A DNA stretch of 64,000 bases from the NCBI GenBank assembly GCA_034432755.1, contig DAOUBQ010000040.1:27684-91683 (forward strand). The letters run 5' to 3'. The notes under the pieces are model-generated. The model did not search any database. It worked only from the letters and a program-made list of their open reading frames with translations, and had not been told where the DNA came from. Origin of the DNA: UBA5195 sp034432755 (GTDB lineage: Bacteria > Chloroflexota > Anaerolineae > Anaerolineales > Villigracilaceae). Positions 16,843-24,823 of this stretch are shown one piece after another; positions within the stretch are counted from its first letter, which is position 1; each line of letters starts with the position of its first letter. The position numbers were made by a program, and so were the translations under genes.

Positions 16843-16897
16843 TGATTTCGTGAATGGAAATCACTAAATCACGAAATCGCCAAATCACGAAATTATG
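16841..16897. repeat. octad array carrying the ABC-ATPase start codon
   Basis: Five 8-base units run from 16858: AAATCACT, AAATCACG, AAATCGCC, AAATCACG, AAATTATG. A left arm AGTGATTTCGTGA (16841-16853) is their inverted complement and overlaps the permease stop codon. The last unit contains the ATG (16895) used by the ATPase gene. No Shine-Dalgarno sequence is present, so expression may depend on coupling or on this repeat. Confidence 0.8.
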
Positions 16898-18187
16898 ACA
16901 GTCGCAGTCAAAGTAGAAAACATTAGTAAACGCTACAAAATCGGCCTGGCCTCGCAGCGCTTTCAGTATGGCATGTTGCGTGATGTGCTGGTCGATACCG
17001 CCAAGGCCCCCTTCCGCTTTGCCGCCTCGCTGCTGGGCAAGCAACTTGAAGACCCGGGCCGCAACGCTGGTTACATCTGGGCGCTCAAAGATGTCTCTTT
17101 TGAGTTGGAAGAAGGAAAGGTGCTCGGCATTGTAGGCCGCAACGGGGCCGGGAAATCGACCCTGCTCAAGGTTCTCTCGCGCGTGACCGAACCCACCCGA
17201 GGCGCTGTCACCGTGCGTGGACGGGTGGGGTCGCTGCTTGAAGTCGGCACTGGCTTTCACCCCGAACTGACCGGGCGCGAAAACATTTTCCTGAATGGGG
17301 CAATCCTCGGCATGAAACGGGCCGAAATCGCCGCCAAGTTCGATGAAATTGTCGAATTTTCGGAAGTAGCCCAGTTTATTGATACACCGGTTAAACGCTA
17401 CTCCTCCGGTATGTACCTGCGCCTGGCGTTTGCCGTCGCGGCCCATCTCGAGCCGGAAATTTTGGTTGTGGATGAAGTGTTAGCCGTGGGCGATGCCGAA
17501 TTCCAGCGCAAATGCCTGGGCAAGATGAACGATGTCGCCAACCAGGGCCGCACCGTGCTGTTTGTCAGCCATAACATGAGCGCGATTTTGCGCCTGACGC
17601 AAGAATCAATTGTGATGCAAAAGGGGCAGCTCGTCAAACGCGCCCCCACGCCCGAAGCGGTCGATTTCTACCTGGCCTCGGGCCAGGCCCAGGCAGGCGA
17701 GCGCGTTTGGGATGCGGATGAAATCCCCGCCAGCGCGATGCCGTTTACGCCGCTTTCCCTGCGCGTGAAGGATGCGCGCGGCGCGGTGGCCGATACCCTG
17801 CGTTCGACCGAACCCATCACGCTGGAAATGGAATACCGCCTCGATGCGCCCATCACCGGCTTGCGGGTGGGAATTTACCTCAGCACGGTGCGCGGCGAAT
17901 ACGTCTTCACCTCTTTCGATGTGGATGACCCGGCCCTGTATGAGAAGTTCGCAACCCGCCCGGCGGGACATTACGTCAGCCAATGTCAGATTCCCGCCGA
18001 TTTCCTCAATGAAGGCCGCTACATTTTGGGCGTGAATGCTTCGTCCTTTGGCGTCAAACGCTACTTCATGGACGAAAACGCCCTGGCCTTTAACATTGAC
18101 CCGATGGGCGCGCCCGGTATGCAATGGGCCGAGCAGCGCCAGGGGCCGGTGCGGCCCAGGTTGGCGTGGGTGATTGAAAACCGATAA
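16895..18187 (+). CDS. polysaccharide ABC transporter ATP-binding protein (Wzt-like)
   Basis: A 430-residue ATPase. The nucleotide-binding domain (about 1-250) has Walker A GRNGAGKST (81-89), signature YSSGMYLRLAFAVA and Walker B ILVVDEVLAVGD. Residues 265-430 form an extra beta-sandwich domain like the carbohydrate-binding C-domain of Wzt, which recognises the modified end of the O-antigen chain. That makes it a chain-end-recognising exporter rather than a simple TagH type. It is the last gene of this module; the bactofilin-like gene converges on it. Confidence 0.9.
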   Translation: MTVAVKVENISKRYKIGLASQRFQYGMLRDVLVDTAKAPFRFAASLLGKQLEDPGRNAGYIWALKDVSFELEEGKVLGIVGRNGAGKSTLLKVLSRVTEPTRGAVTVRGRVGSLLEVGTGFHPELTGRENIFLNGAILGMKRAEIAAKFDEIVEFSEVAQFIDTPVKRYSSGMYLRLAFAVAAHLEPEILVVDEVLAVGDAEFQRKCLGKMNDVANQGRTVLFVSHNMSAILRLTQESIVMQKGQLVKRAPTPEAVDFYLASGQAQAGERVWDADEIPASAMPFTPLSLRVKDARGAVADTLRSTEPITLEMEYRLDAPITGLRVGIYLSTVRGEYVFTSFDVDDPALYEKFATRPAGHYVSQCQIPADFLNEGRYILGVNASSFGVKRYFMDENALAFNIDPMGAPGMQWAEQRQGPVRPRLAWVIENR

Positions 18188-18233
18188 AATGCCCTCGCTG
18201 GGGGTGGCGAGGGCAGCAGAGAGCGAGCGTGCG

Positions 18234-19256
18234 CTATTGTGTTTGAGCGGGCAGGACAGGCTCTATGGGGGTCTCTGTCATTGTCAGGAGCGGGCGCGTT
18301 CCAAAGCGAGTCAGGAACACCGCCCCCAACGAGACCAGGCTGAGCAGGGTCGGAACGACCCAGCCGACGCAAGGAATCAACCCAAAAACGCCCGACCCGA
18401 GGTAGAGCAAGAAGGTTCCCAGGCCAGCTGAAAGCGGCAGCGGGAACTCGGTCTTGAGGGCCGTCCCCAGCCGCAGGCCGATTTCATTTCCCAGCCCTAC
18501 CCAGCCAAAGACCATTGCTGCTGCAAAAATAACCGTAATCCCTATGATGAGCGGGATAGTCAGGAACATTGTTACAATCAGCACGCTAAACAGCCCCAGC
18601 GCCACAATTGCAGTAACGAAGAGCAAGATGCTACCCAGCCCCAGCGCTCCGGCCCAGGCAGGCTGGGCCGGGATGGACTCACCCACCCGGCGGGTCTGCT
18701 GCGGCAGGAACAAAACCAACAGCGCGGCCAGCAGCCCAAAACCAATTGATTCGAAAAACAGGCTAAACACCTTGCCCACGAAATTCATCGCGCCGTCAAA
18801 GATAGAACCTGGCCGGGAGAGAGCGGGCGTGACGACGACCTCCGGCGCGGCAGCCGCCGGTTTTCTCGGGTTATTGAGAACGCTGCCATCAATGCGCGCG
18901 CCTTCGGCGCGGCTGATTGGCGCGCCTACCGTAAAAAGGTTGCCAAAGATATGTGCGTTGGAAGACAAACTGACTGCCCCGCCAACCACAACCATATCCC
19001 CGCGCACATCCCCATCTGCAACCAGGCTGCCGCCAATCAGAATGACCGAGCCGTTGACGGTGGCGTCCGATTCGATGGTGACCGAGCCGCCAAATATAAC
19101 CAGGTCGCCCTGGAAGGTTTCGCCGCTTTTCAAGAGGACGCTTTCGCCGAAAAACGGCCCGTCGTCTAGCCCCCTGGCCTGCGCAGTACCCAATGGCAGA
19201 AAGAGCAGCGCAGTCAGCAGGCAAATAGTGGTCAATTTCACCATATTCTTTATCAT
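18234..19256 (-). CDS. bactofilin-like domain membrane protein
   Basis: A 340-residue protein with a signal peptide (about 1-28, ends TAQARG). Residues 35-125 are a repetitive right-handed beta-helix-like segment (SVLLKSGETFQGDLVIFGGS, then NGSVILIGGS, DVRGDMVVVGGAV, HIFGNLFTVG) of the polymer-forming cytoskeletal type. A linker leads to four or five membrane helices (160-320). The polymer domain would be extracytoplasmic, unlike cytosolic bactofilins. The gene ends the sigma/anti-sigma operon and is a plausible target of that envelope-response system. Function unknown. Confidence 0.7.
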   Translation of the reverse strand: MIKNMVKLTTICLLTALLFLPLGTAQARGLDDGPFFGESVLLKSGETFQGDLVIFGGSVTIESDATVNGSVILIGGSLVADGDVRGDMVVVGGAVSLSSNAHIFGNLFTVGAPISRAEGARIDGSVLNNPRKPAAAAPEVVVTPALSRPGSIFDGAMNFVGKVFSLFFESIGFGLLAALLVLFLPQQTRRVGESIPAQPAWAGALGLGSILLFVTAIVALGLFSVLIVTMFLTIPLIIGITVIFAAAMVFGWVGLGNEIGLRLGTALKTEFPLPLSAGLGTFLLYLGSGVFGLIPCVGWVVPTLLSLVSLGAVFLTRFGTRPLLTMTETPIEPVLPAQTQ

Positions 19257-19267
19257 AACTTTCTCCT

Positions 19268-19801
19268 TCAGCCCTGGGCGGTTGATTTTGCCAGGCGACC
19301 CACCCGGCCGGCAGACGCTTTCAATCCGAAACTTAAACCAAAGAACAGGGCCAGCGCTGCAATCCAGGCATATTCTGGGATGAAGGCCCCGGCGACATTG
19401 AGAAGAGTTAGCCCAACTGCGCTCACTGTGCGCATCACAATGGCGATATAAACCAGGTTACTGACCCAAAGGGTAAACAGTTGTTCCGGCCCCAGGGCAA
19501 GATAGGGCAGGAAAGGGAGCAAGACCAGCGCAAGCACGCCCATTCCCGACAACCCCAGCAGGAAGAAGCCCATCACCGAGTGCCTGCGTTCAATCTCACT
19601 CTGTGCCGCCAGGCGTTGCTGGAAGCGCAGGGCGAACCCGTGCGGCGGAGCAACGACCGGCGCGGCGCGCAGTGCGAGATTTGCCCGTGCCAGGGCGGCG
19701 CAATCGGGACAATTCCGCAGGTGAACCCGCAAATCGCGCTCCTGTTCAGGGGTTAGCTGTTCATCATTGAGCAGCCACTGTTCATAATGCTGGTGAACCA
19801 T
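19268..19801 (-). CDS. zinc-finger anti-sigma factor
   Basis: A 177-residue membrane protein. The N-terminal HLRNCPDCAAL gives the H-x3-C-x2-C zinc motif of ZAS anti-sigma factors. Residues 80-165 hold three hydrophobic segments, so the protein is anchored and could sense envelope state. Its start lies inside the last 20 bases of the ECF sigma gene, a typical coupled arrangement; it should hold that sigma factor inactive. The bactofilin-like gene begins 11 bases after its stop. Confidence 0.86.
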   Translation of the reverse strand: MVHQHYEQWLLNDEQLTPEQERDLRVHLRNCPDCAALARANLALRAAPVVAPPHGFALRFQQRLAAQSEIERRHSVMGFFLLGLSGMGVLALVLLPFLPYLALGPEQLFTLWVSNLVYIAIVMRTVSAVGLTLLNVAGAFIPEYAWIAALALFFGLSFGLKASAGRVGRLAKSTAQG

Positions 19802-20387
19802 AGGGCATCCTTTCCATGCGAGTTTCAGGAGATTGGGCCGTGAGCAGGCGGGCCACTGCTTTGCGCGCCCGGTGCAGGCGGCTTTTAACCGCGCTGACGG
19901 TGAGATTCAGGCTCCCGGCAATCTCCACTTCCGAAAAGTCGTACCAGTAACGAAGCACAATTGCAGCCCGGTCGGTGGCATCCAGCCCCCGCAGGGCGGC
20001 CTGGATACCTTCTTGCTCCTCGCGGCGGATGGCTTCCTGCTCTGGGTCAATCGCGTCCCTGTCGGGCAGTTCGGTGGGCCGGTCATCCTCCTCTCGCTCG
20101 GCATCCAGTGAAAAGATGACAAAGCGGCGGCGGCGTAGGCGGTCAATGCAATGATGGGCGGCGATGGAAAGCAACCAGGTTGCAAAGGGACGCTGGCGGT
20201 CATAGCGCGAGAGATTTTGGTAAGCCCGCAGGAAACTTTCCTGGGCAGCATCCTCTGCTGCTTTTGGCTCACCCAACATGCGGTAGCATAGATTAAATAC
20301 CGGGGTCTGGTAGTGTTCTACCAGCCGGGTAAACGCCTCGTCATTGCCTTGCTGCGCCCGGAGTATCCAGGCCTGTTCCTCGTTCAC
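19782..20387 (-). CDS. ECF-type RNA polymerase sigma factor
   Basis: A 201-residue sigma-70 family protein with region 2 (FTRLVEHYQTPVFNLCYRML, then DAAQESFLRAYQNL and FATWLLSIAAHHCIDRLRRR) and region 4 (DRAAIVLRYWYDFSEVEIAG, then SAVKSRLHRARKAV). The acidic linker between them (EREEDDRPTELPDRD) is typical. The downstream overlapping gene is its cognate anti-sigma factor. The 230-base space to the divergent response-regulator gene should hold its promoter; a short GC stem ACCCCG/CGGGGT (20545-20560) lies there. Confidence 0.93.
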   Translation of the reverse strand: MNEEQAWILRAQQGNDEAFTRLVEHYQTPVFNLCYRMLGEPKAAEDAAQESFLRAYQNLSRYDRQRPFATWLLSIAAHHCIDRLRRRRFVIFSLDAEREEDDRPTELPDRDAIDPEQEAIRREEQEGIQAALRGLDATDRAAIVLRYWYDFSEVEIAGSLNLTVSAVKSRLHRARKAVARLLTAQSPETRMERMPYGSPAL

Positions 20388-20617
20388 GGGTTCTCCTGTC
20401 GGTCGTTCTGTGCAAGTCTACGCAGGCTGGCGTGGAAGGTTGCAGCATCAAACATCTGCGAAAAAACAAAGCTGTAAGGTGAAATTGTAACCCGTTCCTG
20501 GCAACAGGGAGTCCAACATCTCTCGGTTTTGCCGAAATCGTGAGACCCCGGACGCGGGGTTGCTTTTGGCATGTTTGTACAATGGCAAAAGTGGATAAAA
20601 GCGGCTAAAATACGACT

Positions 20618-21238
20618 ATGGATACCCAAAAAGGCTACCTTCTTGTTGTTGAAGATGTTCCCGATATTTTGATGTTGCTGGAAACGACCTTAAAGTTCAG
20701 GGGCTATCGCGTTGTCACTGCTGTCAATGGGCAGGAGGCAATGGACATCATCAAAAAACAACGCCCGGCGTTGATTATCACCGATATCTTGATGCCCAAA
20801 GTAGACGGATTTAGCCTGGTGCACCGCCTGCGCCTGGACCCCGAAACGCGCGACATCCCAGTCATCTTCCTTTCGGCAACATATGTGGCCCCCGAAGACA
20901 AAGCCTTTGCTCAGACGATTGGCGTGACCCGTTTCATTGAAAAACCGGTTGATTTTGAGTCGTTTTTGCCCGTGATTGACCAGTTGATGACCAAGGGGAC
21001 ACCCGTTTTGGCAGAGCCGCTCGACGAGGTTGCTTTTTACAATGGCTATCGCAAGCGGTTGGAAACCAAACTCAAGCAAAAAAATACCCAGATTGCGCGT
21101 GATGAACATCTGCTGGAGACCCTGCCGGAGAAGGAACAGCAATCCATTCGGGCAACGTTGCAAGCGGCCATGGCCGAGCGCGAGGAAATTCAGCAACTGC
21201 TCAATCAGGTTTATAAACGGCTCGAAAAGAAATCGTAA
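20618..21238 (+). CDS. response regulator with C-terminal coiled coil
   Basis: A 206-residue protein. The receiver domain (8-125) has the acidic pair ED (12-13), phosphoacceptor D56 in ITDILMPKVDGF, the switch serine in FLSATYV and K109 in IEKPVD. The rest (135-206) is a charged helical segment, KKNTQIARDEHLLETLPEKE, probably a coiled coil, not a DNA-binding domain. It is therefore a signalling adaptor or phosphate sink; no histidine kinase is adjacent. A TAAAAT -10-like box lies about a dozen bases before the ATG. Confidence 0.85.
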   Translation: MDTQKGYLLVVEDVPDILMLLETTLKFRGYRVVTAVNGQEAMDIIKKQRPALIITDILMPKVDGFSLVHRLRLDPETRDIPVIFLSATYVAPEDKAFAQTIGVTRFIEKPVDFESFLPVIDQLMTKGTPVLAEPLDEVAFYNGYRKRLETKLKQKNTQIARDEHLLETLPEKEQQSIRATLQAAMAEREEIQQLLNQVYKRLEKKS

Positions 21239-21247
21239 ACGGGCTTT

Positions 21248-21955
21248 TCAGGCCACAAAGGGGTTGAAATTCGTTTCACGGTCGTAGAAATCTTCGTTTT
21301 CGACGCGCTTCAATATTCCGACAACGGCATAAGTCACGGGGGTCATCAGCGCTTCAGTGCCGCATTTGAACAGGTAATTGGTCAATGTCAGGGTAACGAA
21401 CAAATTCCAGGGGAAGACGCCCAGCAGAGTGGCAACCGTCACGAAGGCCAGCGTATCCACTGCCTGCCCAACCAGTGTACTGCCGATGGTGCGCAGCCAC
21501 AGGTGGCGGCCTTCTGTCTGAATTTTTAGTTTTGCCAGCACATACGAGTTGGAAAATTCCCCACCCCAAAAACCGGCCAGCGAGCCAAGCAGGATGCCGC
21601 CGGTGGACATGCCGCCCAGGATGGCGCTATATGCCGCGTCCCCGGCGTAGCCCTGCCAGTTGGCCTCGCCTGGAAGATGCTGGATAAGCCAGAAAACAGC
21701 CGCCGAAAGCGCCAGGGCAGCGAACCCGGCCCAAATGACGCGCCGTGAACGCTGGTAGCCGTAGACTTCGGTCAGGATGTCGCCGAAAATGTACGAGACG
21801 GGGAACAATATCGTCCCGGCGTCGAAGGCCATTGGCACGCCGAGCAGGCTGAAGCCCAAGTCAATGATTTTGGCCGAGGAAGCGATGTTCGAGACCACGA
21901 GAACGGTGACGAAGGCGGCCATAATCAGGTCAAAGTAGCGATAGTCTTTTTTCAT
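21248..21955 (-). CDS. yhhQ: queuosine precursor transporter (YhhQ/VUT family)
   Basis: A 235-residue membrane protein with six hydrophobic segments. The family patterns are VVSNIASSAKIIDLG in helix 1, FPVSYIFGDILTEVYGY with acidic residues in helix 2, and WLRTIGSTLVGQAVDTLAF. These define the vitamin-uptake-transporter-like family that imports queuosine precursors (preQ0/preQ1). Its stop converges on the response-regulator stop with a nine-base gap. No preQ1 riboswitch is seen upstream. Confidence 0.85.
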   Translation of the reverse strand: MKKDYRYFDLIMAAFVTVLVVSNIASSAKIIDLGFSLLGVPMAFDAGTILFPVSYIFGDILTEVYGYQRSRRVIWAGFAALALSAAVFWLIQHLPGEANWQGYAGDAAYSAILGGMSTGGILLGSLAGFWGGEFSNSYVLAKLKIQTEGRHLWLRTIGSTLVGQAVDTLAFVTVATLLGVFPWNLFVTLTLTNYLFKCGTEALMTPVTYAVVGILKRVENEDFYDRETNFNPFVA

Positions 21956-21965
21956 TTTTCCGTAA

Positions 21966-21984
21966 GGCGGGATTTTGTCCCGCC
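21966..21984. repeat. small hairpin GGCGGGA-tttt-TCCCGCC
   Basis: A 7-bp perfect stem with a 5-base loop in the 57-base gap between the methyltransferase stop and the yhhQ start. It resembles the GTAG-type hairpins elsewhere in the window (GGATTTTGTCC core) and could be a weak terminator or processing site. Confidence 0.4.
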
Positions 21985-22012
21985 AGTGTTGTTTAATTTT
22001 GCCAAAATCAGG

Positions 22013-22657
22013 TCAGAGACCTGCCCTGCAAATGACCAGCGGATGAGATTCTTCAGGCATGTCCAGGCTGTAGCCATGCCCGCTTTTCTCGGCGCTGAGA
22101 ATCTCGAAACCGGCTTCGGCCAGCATGGCGCGGTATTCGGACATGCCGTAGTTGCTCCAATACATCGGCGTGCCAAAAAAGTCTTCCTGGGTGTAGGCTT
22201 CTTCGGGTTTGCTCGCCAGGGTGGCGAGCAGGTAGCCGCCCGGTTTAAGCCAGCGGCGGATGTTGCGAAACAGGCGCTCATGTTCGCCGCGCGGCAGGTG
22301 GAAAATGGAATACAGGGCTACGGCTGCATCGAAACTGGCGGCGGGGAAGTCGAGCGTCATGATGTCGCTGTGCAGAAATTCGGCGTGAGGTACATTCTGC
22401 CGCGCGCGACGGATTTGTTCGGCGGAAATATCTACGCCGGTTACAATGAACCGTTTTGCCAGTTCGCGGGTCACTGGCAGGCCGCTGCCGCAGCCAATAT
22501 CCAAAACGTGGGCCTGGTTGGGCAGTTGGTTTTTGAGCCATTTGATTTCAGGGTGGGCGGTTTGGCGCCGGGCCTGTTCGTAGGCTTCAGCGCAGGTGTT
22601 ATAACCCTTGGCGACGAGCCGTTTGTAGTCAATGGTAGGGTCTAATGCGGGTTTCAT
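22013..22657 (-). CDS. class I SAM-dependent methyltransferase
   Basis: A 214-residue enzyme with motif I VLDIGCGSGLP (about 47-57), the acidic box VTGVDISAEQI, motif IV FDAAVALYSIFHLPRGEH and KPGGYLLATLAS. The acceptor is unknown. I take the ATG at 22657, which overlaps the ttuA-like stop as ATGA; a longer frame would add 27 residues lying inside that gene. It appears to be the third gene of a tRNA-thiolation operon, so tRNA or a small thiol compound may be its substrate, but that rests on position alone. Confidence 0.8.
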   Translation of the reverse strand: MKPALDPTIDYKRLVAKGYNTCAEAYEQARRQTAHPEIKWLKNQLPNQAHVLDIGCGSGLPVTRELAKRFIVTGVDISAEQIRRARQNVPHAEFLHSDIMTLDFPAASFDAAVALYSIFHLPRGEHERLFRNIRRWLKPGGYLLATLASKPEEAYTQEDFFGTPMYWSNYGMSEYRAMLAEAGFEILSAEKSGHGYSLDMPEESHPLVICRAGL

Positions 22658-23583
22658 TGCTCGGTTTGGATTTTCTCTATCATTCTGCAAAATGAGCATT
22701 TTCCTTCGTATTGGGTCGGCTGACCGCAAGACGGGCAATAATACATCGCCTGGGGTGCATCTTGGGGCCGAATGAACAATCCGCTGGCGCGCGCCTCGAG
22801 GAATTTCAGGTAAAAGGCCAGTTTAGCGCCGGGGTGGTCGGTTTCCAGCCGGTTGAGCAGTTCTTTGTAATAAATTGAAGTGGAGCCGACGGAAAACGGG
22901 CATTCTTCGTACACGTATTCAATTCCGCGCAGGATGGCATACGCGGCCATCTCTTTTTCGTAAAAGCGGCAGAGCGGTTTTACTTTGCGCGCCAGCCCAT
23001 TTTGCCCGGGCAATACCGGTCCCTGGCGCAGCAACAATGCGGCTTGCCACGAGAGCGTGTTGGCAAACAAAACCGCCGCTTCATCATCGAGATTATGCCC
23101 GGTTGCCAACACATCGTAGCCCAGGTCGCGGGCGATGCGGTTCATCTCGTGGCGTTTTGCCACGCCGCAGACCGCACAGGGCCGGTTTTGGCCGCGATGC
23201 GTGAGCGCAGCCAGGACCGGGATGCTGTGGCCGTATTCTGACTCGATGTCTACAACGTGCAGATTCAGGCCGCGCTGGCGGGCAAATTGCTCGGTAAGAC
23301 GGCGCGACTCATCGGAATAAGAGATTCCTTCGTCTATTCCGAGACCAAGATACAGGCCGTCGGCATGGTAGCCAAGCCGGTGCAGGATGTCCCACAACGA
23401 GAGCGAATCTTTGCCGCCTGAAACCGCCACCAGGATTTTCTCATCTGGCCCGAACATGCGATATTTTTTGATAAAGCGCGCTGTCTGTTCGGGAATCCAA
23501 TTGAGAAAATGTTGCTTGCATAGGGCCAGTTTGTGTTGGCGCATGTTGACGACGGCTTTTGCGCCGCATGTTCGGCATTTCAT
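22654..23583 (-). CDS. ttuA: TtuA-type tRNA 2-thiouridine synthetase
   Basis: A 309-residue PP-loop enzyme of the TtcA/TtuA/Ncs6 group. N-terminal zinc ligands C3, C6, C22 and H25; the ATP-binding PP-loop SGGKDS (55-60); Fe-S ligands C136 and C139 in RPCAVCG plus C228 in YEECPFS; and a second zinc finger near the end (CPSCG and CSFC). It would adenylate U54 of tRNA and insert sulfur from a protein thiocarboxylate. The adjacent ubiquitin-like gene is the expected sulfur carrier, which separates it from the carrier-independent TtcA. AGGAGG inside that gene is its ribosome-binding site. Confidence 0.88.
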   Translation of the reverse strand: MKCRTCGAKAVVNMRQHKLALCKQHFLNWIPEQTARFIKKYRMFGPDEKILVAVSGGKDSLSLWDILHRLGYHADGLYLGLGIDEGISYSDESRRLTEQFARQRGLNLHVVDIESEYGHSIPVLAALTHRGQNRPCAVCGVAKRHEMNRIARDLGYDVLATGHNLDDEAAVLFANTLSWQAALLLRQGPVLPGQNGLARKVKPLCRFYEKEMAAYAILRGIEYVYEECPFSVGSTSIYYKELLNRLETDHPGAKLAFYLKFLEARASGLFIRPQDAPQAMYYCPSCGQPTQYEGKCSFCRMIEKIQTEQ

Positions 23584-23780
23584 GGCGCGCCTCCTGAAAT
23601 GACGGCCACCAGTTTCACCACATCGCCATCTTTCAGGATTTCATCATCAAGAATCATTTCGCCATTGCGCACAGCGATGACGGATTCAGATAAAACATCA
23701 ATTTTTTTGAGCGAGTCGAGCAGGGTCATGCCTGGTTTGACTTCGTATTCCTTGCTGCGCAAGATGAGTTTGACGCTCAT
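23580..23780 (-). CDS. ttuB: ThiS/MoaD-family sulfur carrier (TtuB-like) with two residues after GG
   Basis: A 66-residue ubiquitin-fold protein: SVKLILRSKEYEVKPGMTLLD, then VIAVRNGEMI and the end KLVAVISGGAP. Carrier proteins of this family normally end in Gly-Gly, which is activated by an E1-like enzyme. Here alanine and proline follow the GG. In DNA the GG codons GGA-GGC form the AGGAGG ribosome-binding site of ttuA, and the two extra codons supply its spacer, overlapping as ATGA. The extra residues would need trimming, or the protein uses another mode. No ThiF-like or JAMM-type protease gene lies in the window. Confidence 0.85.
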   Translation of the reverse strand: MSVKLILRSKEYEVKPGMTLLDSLKKIDVLSESVIAVRNGEMILDDEILKDGDVVKLVAVISGGAP

Positions 23781-23889
23781 GCGAACTCCTTTGGCCCGCT
23801 GGCTGAGCCTGCGAGATGGCGCACATCGAAAGCGGGGCGGTCATTCTACCATAAGGGGCATTCATCTTGAACGAGACGAAAGTCAACCT

Positions 23890-24591
23890 TTAGAACAACC
23901 ACTGTCCCAGTAGTGCAGCGACCAGGGTGACGGTGATGTTGTCTATATCGCGCTGTGGGAGTGATTCAATGAGGGTGGCGCCCGAAGCAATCATGGTCAG
24001 CGGCAGCAGGTAGGCGCTGAACGGCCCCTGCAAGGCGCCTGCCAGTAAGTAGATTGCCAGCACCAGCGCAGAGAGAATCCAGCCGCCGAAGAAGACGCCC
24101 AAGGACCCGGCCACCGATTTGGCGGGGCTGTGAAACAGTTTCGGTGATTTGAAACTCCTTCCGACCAAATCCGCGATGCCATCGCCGCCGCACATCATCA
24201 TTAAGGCAACCAGCCCAACGGGGGAATCTTTCCAGAAAATAATTGTCATCAAGACGAACATGATGCCGTAGTAGAGCGGCCCACGCAAGATTTCCCTGGG
24301 GTTGCCGCTGCGCGACATGGCCTTAACCGAGGCATCATCTTTGACAATCCCCAATCCAATCAGCGCAAATTGGACGGTAATCAGCCCCGGCACGAGCGCG
24401 GCTAGGAAGCGGTCGTACCACTCGCCGGGGAACAAGAGCCAGCATAGCACGAAAATTGGTCCCGTGCCAATGTGGATGATTTTGCGGCTCAGGCGGCTTT
24501 CTATCCAACCCTGGTGGGCGGCAAAGTCCATCAGGCGCAGCCAGGCAACTGCAATGACAAAGGTGAGCAAAAGGGCAAAGAAGGGATTCAT
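23890..24591 (-). CDS. phytol/dolichol kinase-like membrane protein
   Basis: A 233-residue protein with six or seven membrane helices. The N-terminal box SRKIIHIGTGPIF and the central CGGDGIADLVGR are the conserved patterns of the CTP-dependent phytol/farnesol/dolichol kinase and CDP-diglyceride synthetase superfamily. It would phosphorylate a prenyl alcohol, perhaps recycling isoprenoids for quinones or lipid carriers. The start at 24591 has AAGGAG upstream and begins in the first helix. It is upstream of the ttuB gene on the same strand with a 110-base gap, so it may have its own transcript. Confidence 0.78.
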   Translation of the reverse strand: MNPFFALLLTFVIAVAWLRLMDFAAHQGWIESRLSRKIIHIGTGPIFVLCWLLFPGEWYDRFLAALVPGLITVQFALIGLGIVKDDASVKAMSRSGNPREILRGPLYYGIMFVLMTIIFWKDSPVGLVALMMMCGGDGIADLVGRSFKSPKLFHSPAKSVAGSLGVFFGGWILSALVLAIYLLAGALQGPFSAYLLPLTMIASGATLIESLPQRDIDNITVTLVAALLGQWLF

Positions 24592-24664
24592 GGCGGCTCC
24601 TTGCAATGAAAAGTGGTTCTCATTCGATTTGTGGGATTCCTGCCAGGCCAAAACCCATGATCGA

Positions 24665-24722
24665 ACCGCAAAGGTCGCAAAGAACGCGAAGTTTTGAAGA
24701 TTTTCCTGGCGTTTTTTGCGGT
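24665..24722. repeat. degenerate inverted array of CGCAAAG-type units
   Basis: Units resembling CGCAAAG/CGCGAAG are repeated (ACCGCAAAGG, TCGCAAAG, ACGCGAAG) and then inverted (CCTGGCG, TTTTTTGCGGT). A similar element lies upstream of the F1 operon at 54.30 kb. It sits upstream of the phytol-kinase-like gene and shows no coding potential. Confidence 0.55.
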
Positions 24723-24787
24723 AAAAACCTGAGCCAATTGTGCTTTCGTGCTAAATATAGCATGATTACGCTATAATCGGCAAAGTC

Positions 24788-24816
24788 CGTAGGGCAGGAT
24801 ACTCCCCTGCCCTACG
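24788..24816. repeat. 11-bp hairpin directly before the azlC start
   Basis: CGTAGGGCAGG (24788-24798) pairs perfectly with CCTGCCCTACG (24806-24816) around ATACTCC. It ends seven bases before the azlC ATG, in the place where a ribosome-binding site would be, and none is visible. It may damp or regulate azlC translation. It shares the GTAGGGCAGGAT start with the other hairpins of the GTAG group. Confidence 0.7.
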
Positions 24817-24823
24817 AAATGTT

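Noticed and set aside
24652..24823. Riboswitch upstream of azlC
   Set aside because: Only repeat sequence and one simple hairpin; no multi-helix core.
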